From contig NZ_JAKRKC020000002.1 of the NCBI RefSeq assembly GCF_022664455.2, positions 3,100,001-3,164,000 on the forward strand: DNA of 64,000 nt, written 5' to 3'. The notes under the pieces are model-generated. The model did not search any database. It had not been told where the DNA came from and saw only the letters and a list, made by a program, of their open reading frames with translations. The position numbers and the translations under genes are program-made. Position 1 is the stretch's first letter. Every line of letters starts with the position of its first letter. Shown one piece after another: positions 16,568 through 24,467 of the stretch. The stretch is from Actinomadura luzonensis (lineage in GTDB: Bacteria > Actinomycetota > Actinomycetes > Streptosporangiales > Streptosporangiaceae).

Positions 16568-16582
16568 TAGACTGTGGGGGTG
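16568..16582 (+). promoter_or_regulatory. Leaderless promoter of the his operon
   Basis: TAGACT at 16568-16573, then 6 bases, then GTG at 16580. This spacing puts the transcription start at the codon itself. It decides between the GTG at 16574, which would abut the -10 box, and the GTG at 16580. Confidence 0.6.
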
Positions 16583-17917
16583 ATTTCCCGTATTGACATG
16601 CGCGGTTCCCTGCCGGCGAACCTGCGTGACGTGTTGCCCCGCGCCGAGCTCGACGTCGAGGCCGCCCTGGAGAAGGTGCGGCCCATCTGCGACGACGTGC
16701 GCCATCGCGGTGTCGCGGCCGTACGGGAGCTGACCGCCAGGTTCGACGGCGTCGAGATCGCCACCACCCGCGTTCCCGCCGAGGCCATCGAGCGCTCTCT
16801 CGCCGAGCTCGACCCGCGGGTGCGCGCGGCCCTGGAGGAGTCGATCCGGCGCACCCGGCTGGTCCACCGCGACCAGCGCCGCGCCGACGTCACCACCCAG
16901 GTCGTGCCCGGCGGCACGGTTACCGAGCGCTGGGTGCCGGTCGACCGGGTGGGCCTCTACGTCCCCGGCGGCCGCGCGGTCTACCCCTCCAGCGTGGTCA
17001 TGAACGTCGTGCCGGCCCAGGAGGCGGGCGTGCCCTCGCTGGCCGTCACCAGCCCGGCGCAGAAGGAGTTCGGCGGGCTGCCGCACCCGACGATCCTGGC
17101 CGCCTGCGCCCTGCTCGGCGTCGACGAGGTCTACAACGTCGGCGGCGCCCAGGCCGTGGCCATGTTCGCCTACGGCACCGAGGAGTGCGCGCCGGCCACC
17201 ATGGTCACCGGCCCCGGCAACATCTGGGTGGCCGCCGCCAAGCGCCTGCTGAAGGGCCGCATCGGCATCGACTCCGAGGCCGGCCCCACCGAGATCGCGA
17301 TCCTCGCCGACGACACCGCCGACCCGGTGCACGTCGCCGCCGACCTGATCAGCCAGGCCGAGCACGACACGATCGCCGCCGCCGTCCTCGTCACCACCAG
17401 CCCCGAGCTGGCCGAGGCCGTGGAGAAGGAGCTGCCCGGCCAGGTGTCGGCCACCCGCCACTCGGCGCGCATCACCGAGGCGCTGGCCGGCCGGCAGTCC
17501 GGCGTCGTGCTGGTTGACAGCCTCGACGACGGGCTGAAGGTCGTCGATGCGTACGCCGCCGAGCACCTGGAGATCCACACCGCCGACGCCGCCGCCGTGG
17601 CCGCCCGGGTGCGCAACGCCGGCGCGATCTTCGTCGGCACGTACGCGCCGGTCTCGCTCGGCGACTACCTCGCCGGCTCCAACCACGTGCTGCCCACGGG
17701 CGGCTGCGCCTGCCACTCCGGCGGCCTTTCGGTGCAGTCGTTCCTGCGCGGCATCCACGTCGTCGACTACAGCCGCGACGCGCTCGCGCGGGCCGCCGCG
17801 CACGTGACGGTCCTCGCCGACGCCGAGGACCTGCCCGCCCACGGCGCCGCGATCCGCGCCCGCTTCGACTGGCGCGTGCCCCAGACCGAGACGGACGTGA
17901 CGGAGGCGGCCGAGTGA
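16580..17917 (+). CDS. hisD: Histidinol dehydrogenase
   Basis: A 445-residue enzyme for the last two steps of histidine synthesis: oxidation of L-histidinol to L-histidine with two NAD, in the cytoplasm. Conserved blocks are EAGPTEIAILAD, LISQAEHD (Gln and His of the zinc site), and GTYAPVSLGDYLAGSNHVLPT (Asp of the zinc site). The length is normal. It is the first gene of the his operon; its stop overlaps the hisC start (GTGA). The start at 16580 follows the leaderless promoter; the GTG two codons earlier would add only two residues. Confidence 0.97.
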   Translation: MISRIDMRGSLPANLRDVLPRAELDVEAALEKVRPICDDVRHRGVAAVRELTARFDGVEIATTRVPAEAIERSLAELDPRVRAALEESIRRTRLVHRDQRRADVTTQVVPGGTVTERWVPVDRVGLYVPGGRAVYPSSVVMNVVPAQEAGVPSLAVTSPAQKEFGGLPHPTILAACALLGVDEVYNVGGAQAVAMFAYGTEECAPATMVTGPGNIWVAAAKRLLKGRIGIDSEAGPTEIAILADDTADPVHVAADLISQAEHDTIAAAVLVTTSPELAEAVEKELPGQVSATRHSARITEALAGRQSGVVLVDSLDDGLKVVDAYAAEHLEIHTADAAAVAARVRNAGAIFVGTYAPVSLGDYLAGSNHVLPTGGCACHSGGLSVQSFLRGIHVVDYSRDALARAAAHVTVLADAEDLPAHGAAIRARFDWRVPQTETDVTEAAE

Positions 17918-18999
17918 ACCCGGACGACGTGACGCTCGCCGACCTGCCGATCCGCGCCGACCTGCGCGGCAAGTCGCCCTACGGCGCGCCCCAGATCGAC
18001 GTCCCGGTCCGGCTCAACACCAACGAGAACCCCTACCCGCCCTCGCCCGAGCTGGTGGCCGACCTCGCCGAGGCGGTCCGCGAGCAGGCGGGCGAGCTCA
18101 ACCGCTACCCCGACCGCGACGCCCTGGCGCTGCGCGCCGACCTGGCCGCCTACCTCGGCCACGGGCTGCGCGCCGAGCAAGTGTGGGCGGCCAACGGCTC
18201 CAACGAGGTGCTCCAGCAGATCCTGCAGGCCTTCGGCGGCCACGGTCGCACCGCGATCGGGTTCGAGCCGTCGTACTCGATGCACCCGATCATCACCGGC
18301 GGCACCAGCACCGAGTGGATCAGGGCCGCCCGCGAGGACGACTTCTCCCTCGACCCGGGCAAGGCGGTGGCGGCGATCGAGGAGCACCGCCCCGACGTCG
18401 TCTTCCTCACCTCGCCCAACAACCCGACCGGCACCGCCCAGCCGCTGCCCACGATCGAGGCGGTGCTGGCGGCCGCGCCGGGCATGGTCGTGGTGGACGA
18501 GGCCTACGCCGAGTTCGCCCGCGAGGGCACGCCGTCGGCGCTGACGCTGCTGCCGGAGCACCCGCGGTTGATCGTCACCCGGACGATGTCCAAGGCGTTC
18601 GCGATGGCCGGCACCCGGCTCGGCTACCTCGCCGCGCACCCGGCGGTGATCGAGGCGCTGCTGCTGGTGCGGCTGCCGTACCACCTGTCGACGCTCACCC
18701 AGACGGCGGCGCGGGTGGCGCTGCGGCACCGCGCCGAGCTGCTGGGCACGGTCGACGCGCTGCGCCGCGAGCGCGACGCGACGGTGGCGTGGCTGCGGTC
18801 CAAGGGCCTGCGGGTCGCCGACTCCGACGCGAACTTCGTGCTGTTCGGCCGTTTCCCCGACCGGCGCGAGGTGTGGGAGGGGCTGCTGGAGCGGGGCGTG
18901 CTCATCCGCGAGGTGGGCCCGCCCGAATGGCTGCGGGTGTCGATCGGCACCGGCGAGGAGATGGCGGCCTTCCGCGCCGCCCTGGAAGGAGTCCTGTGA
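17914..18999 (+). CDS. hisC: Histidinol-phosphate aminotransferase
   Basis: A 361-residue fold-type I PLP aminotransferase converting imidazole-acetol phosphate and glutamate to histidinol phosphate and 2-oxoglutarate. The PLP lysine is K227 in MSKAFAMAGTRLGY. RLNTNENPYPPSP near the N-terminus, SPNNPTGT and VVDEAYAEF are the usual family motifs. The GTG start overlaps the hisD stop and its own stop overlaps the hisB start, so it is translationally coupled on both sides. Confidence 0.97.
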   Translation: MNPDDVTLADLPIRADLRGKSPYGAPQIDVPVRLNTNENPYPPSPELVADLAEAVREQAGELNRYPDRDALALRADLAAYLGHGLRAEQVWAANGSNEVLQQILQAFGGHGRTAIGFEPSYSMHPIITGGTSTEWIRAAREDDFSLDPGKAVAAIEEHRPDVVFLTSPNNPTGTAQPLPTIEAVLAAAPGMVVVDEAYAEFAREGTPSALTLLPEHPRLIVTRTMSKAFAMAGTRLGYLAAHPAVIEALLLVRLPYHLSTLTQTAARVALRHRAELLGTVDALRRERDATVAWLRSKGLRVADSDANFVLFGRFPDRREVWEGLLERGVLIREVGPPEWLRVSIGTGEEMAAFRAALEGVL

Positions 19000-19589
19000 G
19001 CCGCGTAGGCCGCGTCGAGCGCGTCACGAAGGAGACCTCGGTCCTGGTGGAGGTGGGCCTCGACGGCACCGGCCGGGTGGAGGTGGCCACCGGGGTCGGC
19101 TTCTTCGACCACATGCTGGCCCAGCTGGGCAAGCACGGGCTGTTCGACCTGACCGTCAAGACCGAGGGCGACCTGCACATCGACTCCCACCACACGATCG
19201 AGGACACCGCGCTGGCGCTGGGCGCCGCGTTCCGCGAGGCGCTGGGCGACAAGTCAAGCATCAGGCGGTTCGGCAGCGCGTCATGCCCGCTGGACGAGTC
19301 CCTCGCCCAGGTCACCGTCGACCTGTCCGGCCGCCCCTACCTCGTGCACACCGAGCCCGAGGGCATGGCGCCGATGATCGGCCCCGACTACGACACCACG
19401 ATGACCCGGCACATCCTGGAGTCGCTGGTCGCCCAGGCCGCGATCTGCCTGCACGTGCACGTCCCGTACGGGCGCAACGCCCATCACATCGTCGAGGCCC
19501 AGTTCAAGGCGCTGGCGCGGGCGCTGCGGGAGGCGTCCGAGCTCGACCCGCGCGCGACGGGAGTGCCCAGCACCAAGGGCGTGTTGTGA
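18996..19589 (+). CDS. hisB: Imidazoleglycerol-phosphate dehydratase
   Basis: A 197-residue monofunctional HisB, which dehydrates imidazoleglycerol phosphate to imidazole-acetol phosphate using Mn. The metal-binding DSHHTIED and HHIVEAQFKALARAL motifs and GFFDHML are intact. There is no fused phosphatase, as usual in actinobacteria. GGAAGGAG lies just before the GTG, and the start overlaps the hisC stop. Its stop overlaps the start of a 51-aa membrane protein. Confidence 0.97.
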   Translation: MSRVGRVERVTKETSVLVEVGLDGTGRVEVATGVGFFDHMLAQLGKHGLFDLTVKTEGDLHIDSHHTIEDTALALGAAFREALGDKSSIRRFGSASCPLDESLAQVTVDLSGRPYLVHTEPEGMAPMIGPDYDTTMTRHILESLVAQAAICLHVHVPYGRNAHHIVEAQFKALARALREASELDPRATGVPSTKGVL

Positions 19590-19741
19590 CCGGCAACGCC
19601 ATCGCCGTCGTCCTGGTCTTCCTCGGGCTGTTCCTGGCCGGCGGCGTGTTCTCCCTCATCAAGCAAGGACTCAGGATCGGAGCCGTCGTCTGCGCAGTCG
19701 GCGCGGTGATGGCGATCACGGCGGGGGTGTTGTGGTGGTGA
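19586..19741 (+). CDS. 51-aa membrane protein inside the his operon
   Basis: A very small protein: GTG at 19586 overlaps the hisB stop (GTGA), and the TGA at 19739-19741 overlaps the hisH start region. It has two hydrophobic helices, about residues 5-22 (IAVVLVFLGLFLAGGVFSL) and 30-49 (GAVVCAVGAVMAITAGVLWW), joined by a short basic loop (IKQGLR). The precise overlaps on both sides and the clean double-helix design argue for a real, coupled gene. Its function is unknown; nothing links it to histidine chemistry apart from location. Confidence 0.7.
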   Translation: MTGNAIAVVLVFLGLFLAGGVFSLIKQGLRIGAVVCAVGAVMAITAGVLWW

Positions 19742-20373
19742 AGAAGAACGTCGTCGTCCTCGACTACGGCTCGGGCAACCTGCGCTCGGCCGAGCGGGCC
19801 CTGGCCCGCACCGGCGCGGACGTCACCGTGACCGCCGACTTCGAGACGGCCGCCGAGGCCGACGGCCTGGTGGTGCCCGGCGTGGGCGCGTTCGCCGCGT
19901 GCATGGCCGGGCTGAAGGCGGTGCGCGGCGACCAGATCGTCGGACGGCGGCTGGCCGGCGGGCGTCCGGTGCTCGGCATCTGCGTCGGCATGCAGATCCT
20001 GTTCGCCCGCGGCGTCGAGCACGGCGTGGAGACCGAGGGCTGCGGCGAGTGGCCCGGCACCGTCGAGCGGCTGGACGCGCCCGTCCTGCCCCACATGGGG
20101 TGGAACACCGTCAAGGCGCCGGCCGGCAGCGTGCTGTTCGCCGGCCTGGACGCCGCGACCCGCTTCTACTTCGTGCACTCCTACGGGGTGCGCGAGTGGG
20201 AGCTGCGCACCGGCGACGGGTTCGCCGAGCCGGTCGTCACCTGGGCCGAGCACGGCGTGCCGTTCGTCGCGGCGGTGGAGAACGGGCCGCTGATGGCGAC
20301 CCAGTTCCACCCCGAGAAGTCCGGCGACGCCGGCGCCGCCCTGCTGGACAACTGGCTCAAGACCCTCGACTAG
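19732..20373 (+). CDS. hisH: Imidazole glycerol phosphate synthase, glutaminase subunit
   Basis: A 213-residue class I glutamine amidotransferase that releases ammonia for HisF. Its triad is C84 (LGICVGMQ), H193 and E195 (QFHPEKS). DYGSGNLRS near the start and PGVGAF are typical. Three consecutive GTG codons (19732, 19735, 19738) could initiate; the last overlaps the stop of the 51-aa gene. The partner hisF is 1.5 kb downstream in the same operon. Confidence 0.96.
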   Translation: MVVKKNVVVLDYGSGNLRSAERALARTGADVTVTADFETAAEADGLVVPGVGAFAACMAGLKAVRGDQIVGRRLAGGRPVLGICVGMQILFARGVEHGVETEGCGEWPGTVERLDAPVLPHMGWNTVKAPAGSVLFAGLDAATRFYFVHSYGVREWELRTGDGFAEPVVTWAEHGVPFVAAVENGPLMATQFHPEKSGDAGAALLDNWLKTLD

Positions 20374-20387
20374 AAGGCCGGGCGACG

Positions 20388-20717
20388 GTGAGCAAGGAGC
20401 GGGCCCGCCGGCGGGCCGAGCGCGAGGCCGAGCGGGCCCGCGCCATGCGGGTCAACGAGGAGCGGCAGGCCCGCCGCTCCCGCCGCCGCGCCGCGCTGGC
20501 CCGGCTGGTGCCGCGCCCGGTGCGGGTGCGCCGCCAGGGCGGCCTGATCGCCCGCCGCCACCGCGTCCAGAACCTCGTGGTGGGCGCGGCCTTCGTGCTC
20601 GTCCAGGCACTGGCCTGGCTGCTGTGGGGCTCGCTCGCGGCCAGTTTCGCCGTGCTCGTCCTGTCCGTGCTGCTCGTACCCGTTGTCGTGACCCTCGCCT
20701 TCGACCGGAGGACCTGA
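20388..20717 (+). CDS. 109-aa basic membrane protein inside the his operon
   Basis: GTG at 20388, with GAAGG about 10 bases upstream. Residues 1-60 are extremely Arg-rich, with a helical charged stretch (ARRRAEREAERARAM), and residues 65-103 form two membrane helices (LVVGAAFVLVQALAWLLWG; FAVLVLSVLLVPVVVTLAF). It lies 14 bases after hisH and 3 bases before priA, so it is in the operon. Similar small proteins are known from actinobacterial his clusters without an assigned role. The N-terminal Arg-rich arm could contact RNA, ribosomes or lipid heads, but that is speculation. Confidence 0.72.
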   Translation: MSKERARRRAEREAERARAMRVNEERQARRSRRRAALARLVPRPVRVRRQGGLIARRHRVQNLVVGAAFVLVQALAWLLWGSLAASFAVLVLSVLLVPVVVTLAFDRRT

Positions 20718-20720
20718 AGA

Positions 20721-21443
20721 ATGTCGCTCGTACTGCTGCCCGCGGTGGACATCGTGGACGGCCAGGCCGTCCGCCTCACCCAGGGCGAGGCCGGCACCGA
20801 GACCGGCTACGGCGAGCCGCTGGCCGCCGCGCTCGCCTGGCAGGAGGCCGGCGCCGAGTGGATCCACCTGGTGGACCTCGACGCGGCGTTCGGCCGGGGG
20901 AGCAACCGGGAGCTGATCGCCGAGCTGATCGGCCGCCTCGACGTCAACGTGGAGCTGTCCGGCGGCATCCGCGACGACGCCTCGCTGGCCGCGGCCCTCG
21001 CCACCGGCTGCCGCCGGGTCAACATCGGCACCGCCGCCCTGGAGAACCCGGAGTGGTGCCGGAAGATCATCGCCGAGCACGGCGACCGGATCGCGGTCGG
21101 CCTGGACGTGCGCGGTACCACGCTCGCCGCGCGCGGCTGGACCGAGGAGGCCGGCGACCTGTGGGAGGTGCTCGACCGGCTGGAGGCCGACGGCTGCCCC
21201 CGCTACGTCGTCACCGACGTCACCAAGGACGGCATGCTCCAGGGCCCCAACCTGGAGCTGTACCGGAGCATCTGCGCCCGCACCGACCGGCCGGTCATCG
21301 CCAGCGGCGGCGTCTCCAGCCTCGATGACCTGGTCGCACTCGCTTCTCTCGTCCCGGACGGAGTGGAGGGGGCCATCGTGGGCAGGGCCCTGTACGCTCA
21401 CGCGTTCACACTGGAAAACGCGCTGGCCGCGGTACGTGTGTAG
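20721..21443 (+). CDS. priA: Bifunctional ProFAR/PRA isomerase (HisA/TrpF, PriA)
   Basis: A 240-residue (beta-alpha)8-barrel isomerase. It carries the catalytic D10 (PAVDIVDG) and D166 (VTDVTKDG), and R138-G139-W140 (ARGWTEE), the Arg/Trp pair by which actinobacterial PriA switches between the histidine substrate ProFAR and the tryptophan substrate PRA. No separate trpF is found in the window, which supports dual use. It connects the his operon here to trpCBA 12 kb downstream. GGAGG lies 9 bases before the ATG. Confidence 0.95.
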   Translation: MSLVLLPAVDIVDGQAVRLTQGEAGTETGYGEPLAAALAWQEAGAEWIHLVDLDAAFGRGSNRELIAELIGRLDVNVELSGGIRDDASLAAALATGCRRVNIGTAALENPEWCRKIIAEHGDRIAVGLDVRGTTLAARGWTEEAGDLWEVLDRLEADGCPRYVVTDVTKDGMLQGPNLELYRSICARTDRPVIASGGVSSLDDLVALASLVPDGVEGAIVGRALYAHAFTLENALAAVRV

Positions 21444-21463
21444 CTTCGCCGGGAGGGGGCGGA

Positions 21464-21874
21464 ATGAGCGTCGGTAGCGCCGGCATGCAGAGCACCGGTC
21501 CTAGGGTCTTTTCTGGCGGCATCTGGGAGGAGAAGTACGGCTACGCGCGCGCCGTGGTCGTGGGAGAGCGGGTGATCGTGTCCGGGTGCACGGCCACGGT
21601 CGACGGGGAGGTGCGTCACGTCGGCGACGCCTACCTCCAGGCTCTCACCGCGATCGACATCGCGCTGGAGGCCGTCCTGATGGGCGGGCTCACCCGCGAG
21701 GACGTCGTGATGGTCCGCTACTACGTGGTGGAGCAGCGCCACTTCGACCTCGTCGGCCGGGCCATCGCCGAGGTCTTCGGCAAGGTGCGGCCCGCCTGCA
21801 CAGGAGTACGGGTGGCCGGGCTGGTCGACCCGAGAATGCTGGTCGAGATCGAAATCGAGGCACTGCGAGCATGA
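21464..21874 (+). CDS. RidA/YjgF-family protein without the catalytic Arg
   Basis: A 136-residue member of the Rid family. RidA itself hydrolyses reactive enamine/imine intermediates. Here the motif that normally holds the catalytic Arg (ARTTVEV in RidA) reads PACTGVRV, so the Arg is replaced by Cys. The remaining fold landmarks are present (VIVSGCTA, ALTAIDIALEAVLMGGL, MLVEIEIEAL). It therefore fits the Rid4-7 subgroups, for which imine deaminase activity is lost or unknown. It has a strong GGGAGGGGG site, and its stop overlaps the hisF ATG (ATGA). Confidence 0.88.
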   Translation: MSVGSAGMQSTGPRVFSGGIWEEKYGYARAVVVGERVIVSGCTATVDGEVRHVGDAYLQALTAIDIALEAVLMGGLTREDVVMVRYYVVEQRHFDLVGRAIAEVFGKVRPACTGVRVAGLVDPRMLVEIEIEALRA

Positions 21875-22632
21875 CCGTAGCGGTAAGAGTCATTCCCTGT
21901 CTCGACGTGGACGCCGGGCGCGTGGTCAAGGGCGTCAACTTCGAGAACCTGCGCGACGCGGGCGACCCCGTCGAGCTGGCGCGGCGCTACGACGAGGAGG
22001 GCGCCGACGAGCTGACCTTCCTCGACATCACCGCCTCCTCCGGCGAGCGGGAGACCATGCTCGACGTGGTGCGCAGGACCGCCGAGCAGGTGTTCATCCC
22101 GCTCACCGTGGGCGGCGGGGTGCGCGCGGTCGAGGACGTCGACCGGCTGCTGCGGGCCGGCGCCGACAAGGTGTCGCTCAACACCGCCGCCATCGCCCGG
22201 CCGGAGCTGCTGACCGAGGCGTCGCGGCGGTTCGGCGCGCAGTGCGTCGTGCTGTCGGTCGACGCCCGCCGGGCGCCGGGCACGCCGAGCGGGTTCGAGG
22301 TGACCACGCACGGCGGGCGGCGCGGCACCGGCATCGACGCGGTGGAGTGGGCGGCGCGCGGCGAGGAGCTGGGCGTGGGCGAGATCCTGCTCAACTCGAT
22401 GGACGGCGACGGCACGCTCGACGGCTACGACCTGGAGATGTTGCGGGCGGTGCGCGCCGCCGTGCGGGTGCCGGTGATCGCCAGCGGCGGGGCGGGCCGG
22501 CTGGAGGACTTCCCGCCGGCGGTGGCGGCCGGCGCGGACGCCGTCCTCGCCGCCTCGGTCTTCCACTTCGGCACGCTGAAGATCGCCGAGGTGAAGGAGA
22601 CGCTGCGCACGGCGGGCCACCCGGTGCGCTGA
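21871..22632 (+). CDS. hisF: Imidazole glycerol phosphate synthase, cyclase subunit
   Basis: A 253-residue (beta-alpha)8 barrel that uses ammonia from HisH to form imidazoleglycerol phosphate and AICAR. D12 in IPCLDVDAGRVVKG and the LSVDARR Asp are the catalytic pair; GGGVRA and ASGGAG bind phosphate. The ATG overlaps the stop of the RidA-like gene. It is the last gene of the plus-strand his operon; hisI is separate, 8 kb downstream. Confidence 0.97.
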   Translation: MTVAVRVIPCLDVDAGRVVKGVNFENLRDAGDPVELARRYDEEGADELTFLDITASSGERETMLDVVRRTAEQVFIPLTVGGGVRAVEDVDRLLRAGADKVSLNTAAIARPELLTEASRRFGAQCVVLSVDARRAPGTPSGFEVTTHGGRRGTGIDAVEWAARGEELGVGEILLNSMDGDGTLDGYDLEMLRAVRAAVRVPVIASGGAGRLEDFPPAVAAGADAVLAASVFHFGTLKIAEVKETLRTAGHPVR

Positions 22633-22650
22633 CGGGCCACCGCGTGCGGG

Positions 22651-24012
22651 TCAGAAGACGCGCACGTGGTGGTACAGCTCGTAGGCGGTGTCGCGGGCGG
22701 CGAACGCGGCGGCCTCCGACCGCTTGACCGCCAGGTAGGCGGCGCGCCGCAGCGGCCCCAGCGCCTCCATCAGCACCTCGTCGGCCTCCAGCGCGTCCAG
22801 CGCCTCCGGCAGCGACGCCGGCAGGCGCGGGTAGCGGCCCGGCGCGGTGTCGGGGTCGACGGTCACCGGCTCGCCGGGGTCGAGCTTGCGCCTGATGCCG
22901 TCGAGGCCGGCGTGGATGACCGCGCCCAGCGACAGGTACGGGTTGGCCGCGGAGTCGGAGGGCTTCAGCTCCAGGTTGGGCTCGCCGCTCTCGCCGAGCG
23001 GGGAGCACACCCGGACCGCGGCCTCCCGGTTGTCGGGGCCGTGGACGGCGTACGCGCTGGCCCAGGTGCGCGGCGCGAGCCGGCGGAAGCCGTTGACGCT
23101 GCCGCAGGTCAGCGCGGTGAGCGCGGGCAGGTGGGCGATGAGGCCGCCGATGAAGGCGTCGCGCAGCTCCTCGTCGCGGCCGAAGACGTTGCCCGCCTCG
23201 TCCCACAGCGACAGGTGCAGGTGGGCGCCGTTGCCCGCCTGGTCGGCCAGCGGCTTGGGCGCCAGCGAGGCCCACAGCTGCATGCGCATGGCGACGCCGC
23301 GCACGGTCTCGCGGTACAGCACGTGGTTGTCGGCGGCGCGCAGCGCGGGCGCGTGCCGGATCGACAGCTCCTGCTGGCCGGGCCCCAGCTCCGGGTGGTA
23401 GTGCTCGACGCGCAGGCCCTGCGTCTCCAGCGCCCGGATCAGCTTCACGGTGTAGTCGTGCGCCGTGTCGAACCCGGTACCGGCATAGCAGAGCGAGTCG
23501 TCGAGCGGGACCAGCCGGTCGAGGTTGCCGCCGGGGTCGGGCAGGCGGCGGCCGAGCGTGAACTCCGGCTCGAACGCCGCGACCAACGAGTAGCCCTCGC
23601 CGGCGAGCTCCGCGACCGCGTCCTTGAGGAACGTCCGCGCGCACGCCGCCCACGGTGCGCCGTCGGGCAGGCGGAGGTCCGACAGCATGGCGGCCGCGCC
23701 GGGGGCGTGCGGCAACGGGACATACGTGGCCGGGTCGGGGACGATGCGGACCTCGCCCACCGGACCCATCTGCTCGACGTCCTGGAGCTGGTCGAGCATG
23801 TTCATCGCCATCATGGCCACCGTGTGCCCGATGCCCGTGCCGAGCCGTTCGGCCAGCCGCGATCGGGATGCCGCCTTGCCACGGATCACACCGCCGTGGT
23901 CGGCGTACAAGAAGCGGATCAGCTCGATGCCCTCAAGCTCGGCCCGTTCGAGGATGCGCCGCGCGTGGGGGTCGAGCTGGCTGGTCTTGGTGCCGCTGGG
24001 GCGATCTGTCAT
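22651..24012 (-). CDS. Glutamine synthetase-family ligase (GlnA3/GlnA4-like)
   Basis: A 453-residue enzyme with the glutamine-synthetase catalytic domain. The ATP-binding signature KPLADQAGNGAHLHLS, the metal Glu in FEPEF and HPELGPGQQE, and the AANPYL block are all present. It lacks the adenylylated Tyr motif (NLYDLP) of housekeeping GlnA and is shorter, so it probably glutamylates another amine. Streptomyces relatives act on polyamines or ethanolamine. A BpsA-like polyamine gene lies 25 kb away. The ATG at 24012 (MTDRPSG) is preferred over an upstream start that would add 13 unrelated residues. It is the last gene of a minus-strand run and is convergent with hisF. Confidence 0.88.
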   Translation of the reverse strand: MTDRPSGTKTSQLDPHARRILERAELEGIELIRFLYADHGGVIRGKAASRSRLAERLGTGIGHTVAMMAMNMLDQLQDVEQMGPVGEVRIVPDPATYVPLPHAPGAAAMLSDLRLPDGAPWAACARTFLKDAVAELAGEGYSLVAAFEPEFTLGRRLPDPGGNLDRLVPLDDSLCYAGTGFDTAHDYTVKLIRALETQGLRVEHYHPELGPGQQELSIRHAPALRAADNHVLYRETVRGVAMRMQLWASLAPKPLADQAGNGAHLHLSLWDEAGNVFGRDEELRDAFIGGLIAHLPALTALTCGSVNGFRRLAPRTWASAYAVHGPDNREAAVRVCSPLGESGEPNLELKPSDSAANPYLSLGAVIHAGLDGIRRKLDPGEPVTVDPDTAPGRYPRLPASLPEALDALEADEVLMEALGPLRRAAYLAVKRSEAAAFAARDTAYELYHHVRVF

Positions 24013-24073
24013 CCTGTCTGCGTAACACGATCCGGCACCGCGGGGAAGCACCTGACGCAGACGGAAGCGCGCC

Positions 24074-24235
24074 CTACGTCAGAACCTGCGAGAAGAACAC
24101 GGCCAACTGATCGGCTCCTTGGAAGATTCCGTTGATCACACCATTCACGGCGTCGGCGGCTTGGGCCGGCCGGGTGAACAGATAGAAGACCACGAACGCG
24201 ATAGCCACGTAGGTGATCACCTTCTTGACCTGCAT
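24074..24235 (-). CDS. 53-aa single-pass membrane peptide
   Basis: ATG at 24235 is preceded by GCAGGAGG with 6-base spacing, one of the best ribosome-binding sites in the window. The protein has a basic start (QVKK), one membrane helix (ITYVAIAFVVFYLFT) and an amphipathic helix (AVNGVINGIFQGADQLAVFF). Similar short proteins with a PAxAAD linker occur in actinomycetes without a known role. It is 61 bases upstream of the glutamine-synthetase-family gene on the same strand. Confidence 0.75.
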   Translation of the reverse strand: MQVKKVITYVAIAFVVFYLFTRPAQAADAVNGVINGIFQGADQLAVFFSQVLT

Positions 24236-24458
24236 GGGGGGCCTCCTGCAGTCCATTCCCAGCCGTATATACCCGGATCTGGGCGATCACTGGCATCCAC
24301 GGCGAAGATGTTCATGATCATAACCGGGGGGCTTCTTTCCACTGCCATGGTACGGGCTCGAAGTCATGCGCGAGCCCCTGCCGCGCCGGGACTTCTGCCC
24401 GATCGCCCACCAGATCCGGCCGGGTTCGGACGGGCTCGCCAGAGCCCGTCAGGGCTCG
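24236..24458. other. 223-bp intergenic region on the minus-strand run
   Basis: It contains the promoter region of the 53-aa gene (an AT-rich GTATATAC at about 24266-24275) and, at its right end, tandem hairpins that end the TIGR03085-like gene. No further gene is seen. Confidence 0.4.
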
Positions 24459-24467
24459 CTAGAGCCC
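24430..24467 (-). terminator. Two tandem hairpins at the end of the TIGR03085-like gene
   Basis: Hairpin 1: ACGGGCTC (24430-24437), loop GCCA, GAGCCCGT (24442-24449). Hairpin 2: GGGCTC (24452-24457), loop GCTA, GAGCCC (24462-24467). Hairpin 2 contains the stop codon of the minus-strand gene in its loop. The two share their core sequence. Confidence 0.65.

Larger units (their letters stand above)
16259..16579. other. 321-bp intergenic region between divergent genes
   Basis: This region separates the orphan gene (minus) from hisD (plus). It holds, from left to right, an AT-rich stretch with a CGTAA-N6-TTACG palindrome (16284-16299), a GGGGCCCC followed by five A (about 16352-16364), a 75-bp near-perfect hairpin (16423-16497), a small CGGGC/GCCCG inverted repeat, and the hisD promoter box at 16568. 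No open frame in it looks like a real gene. Confidence 0.6.
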
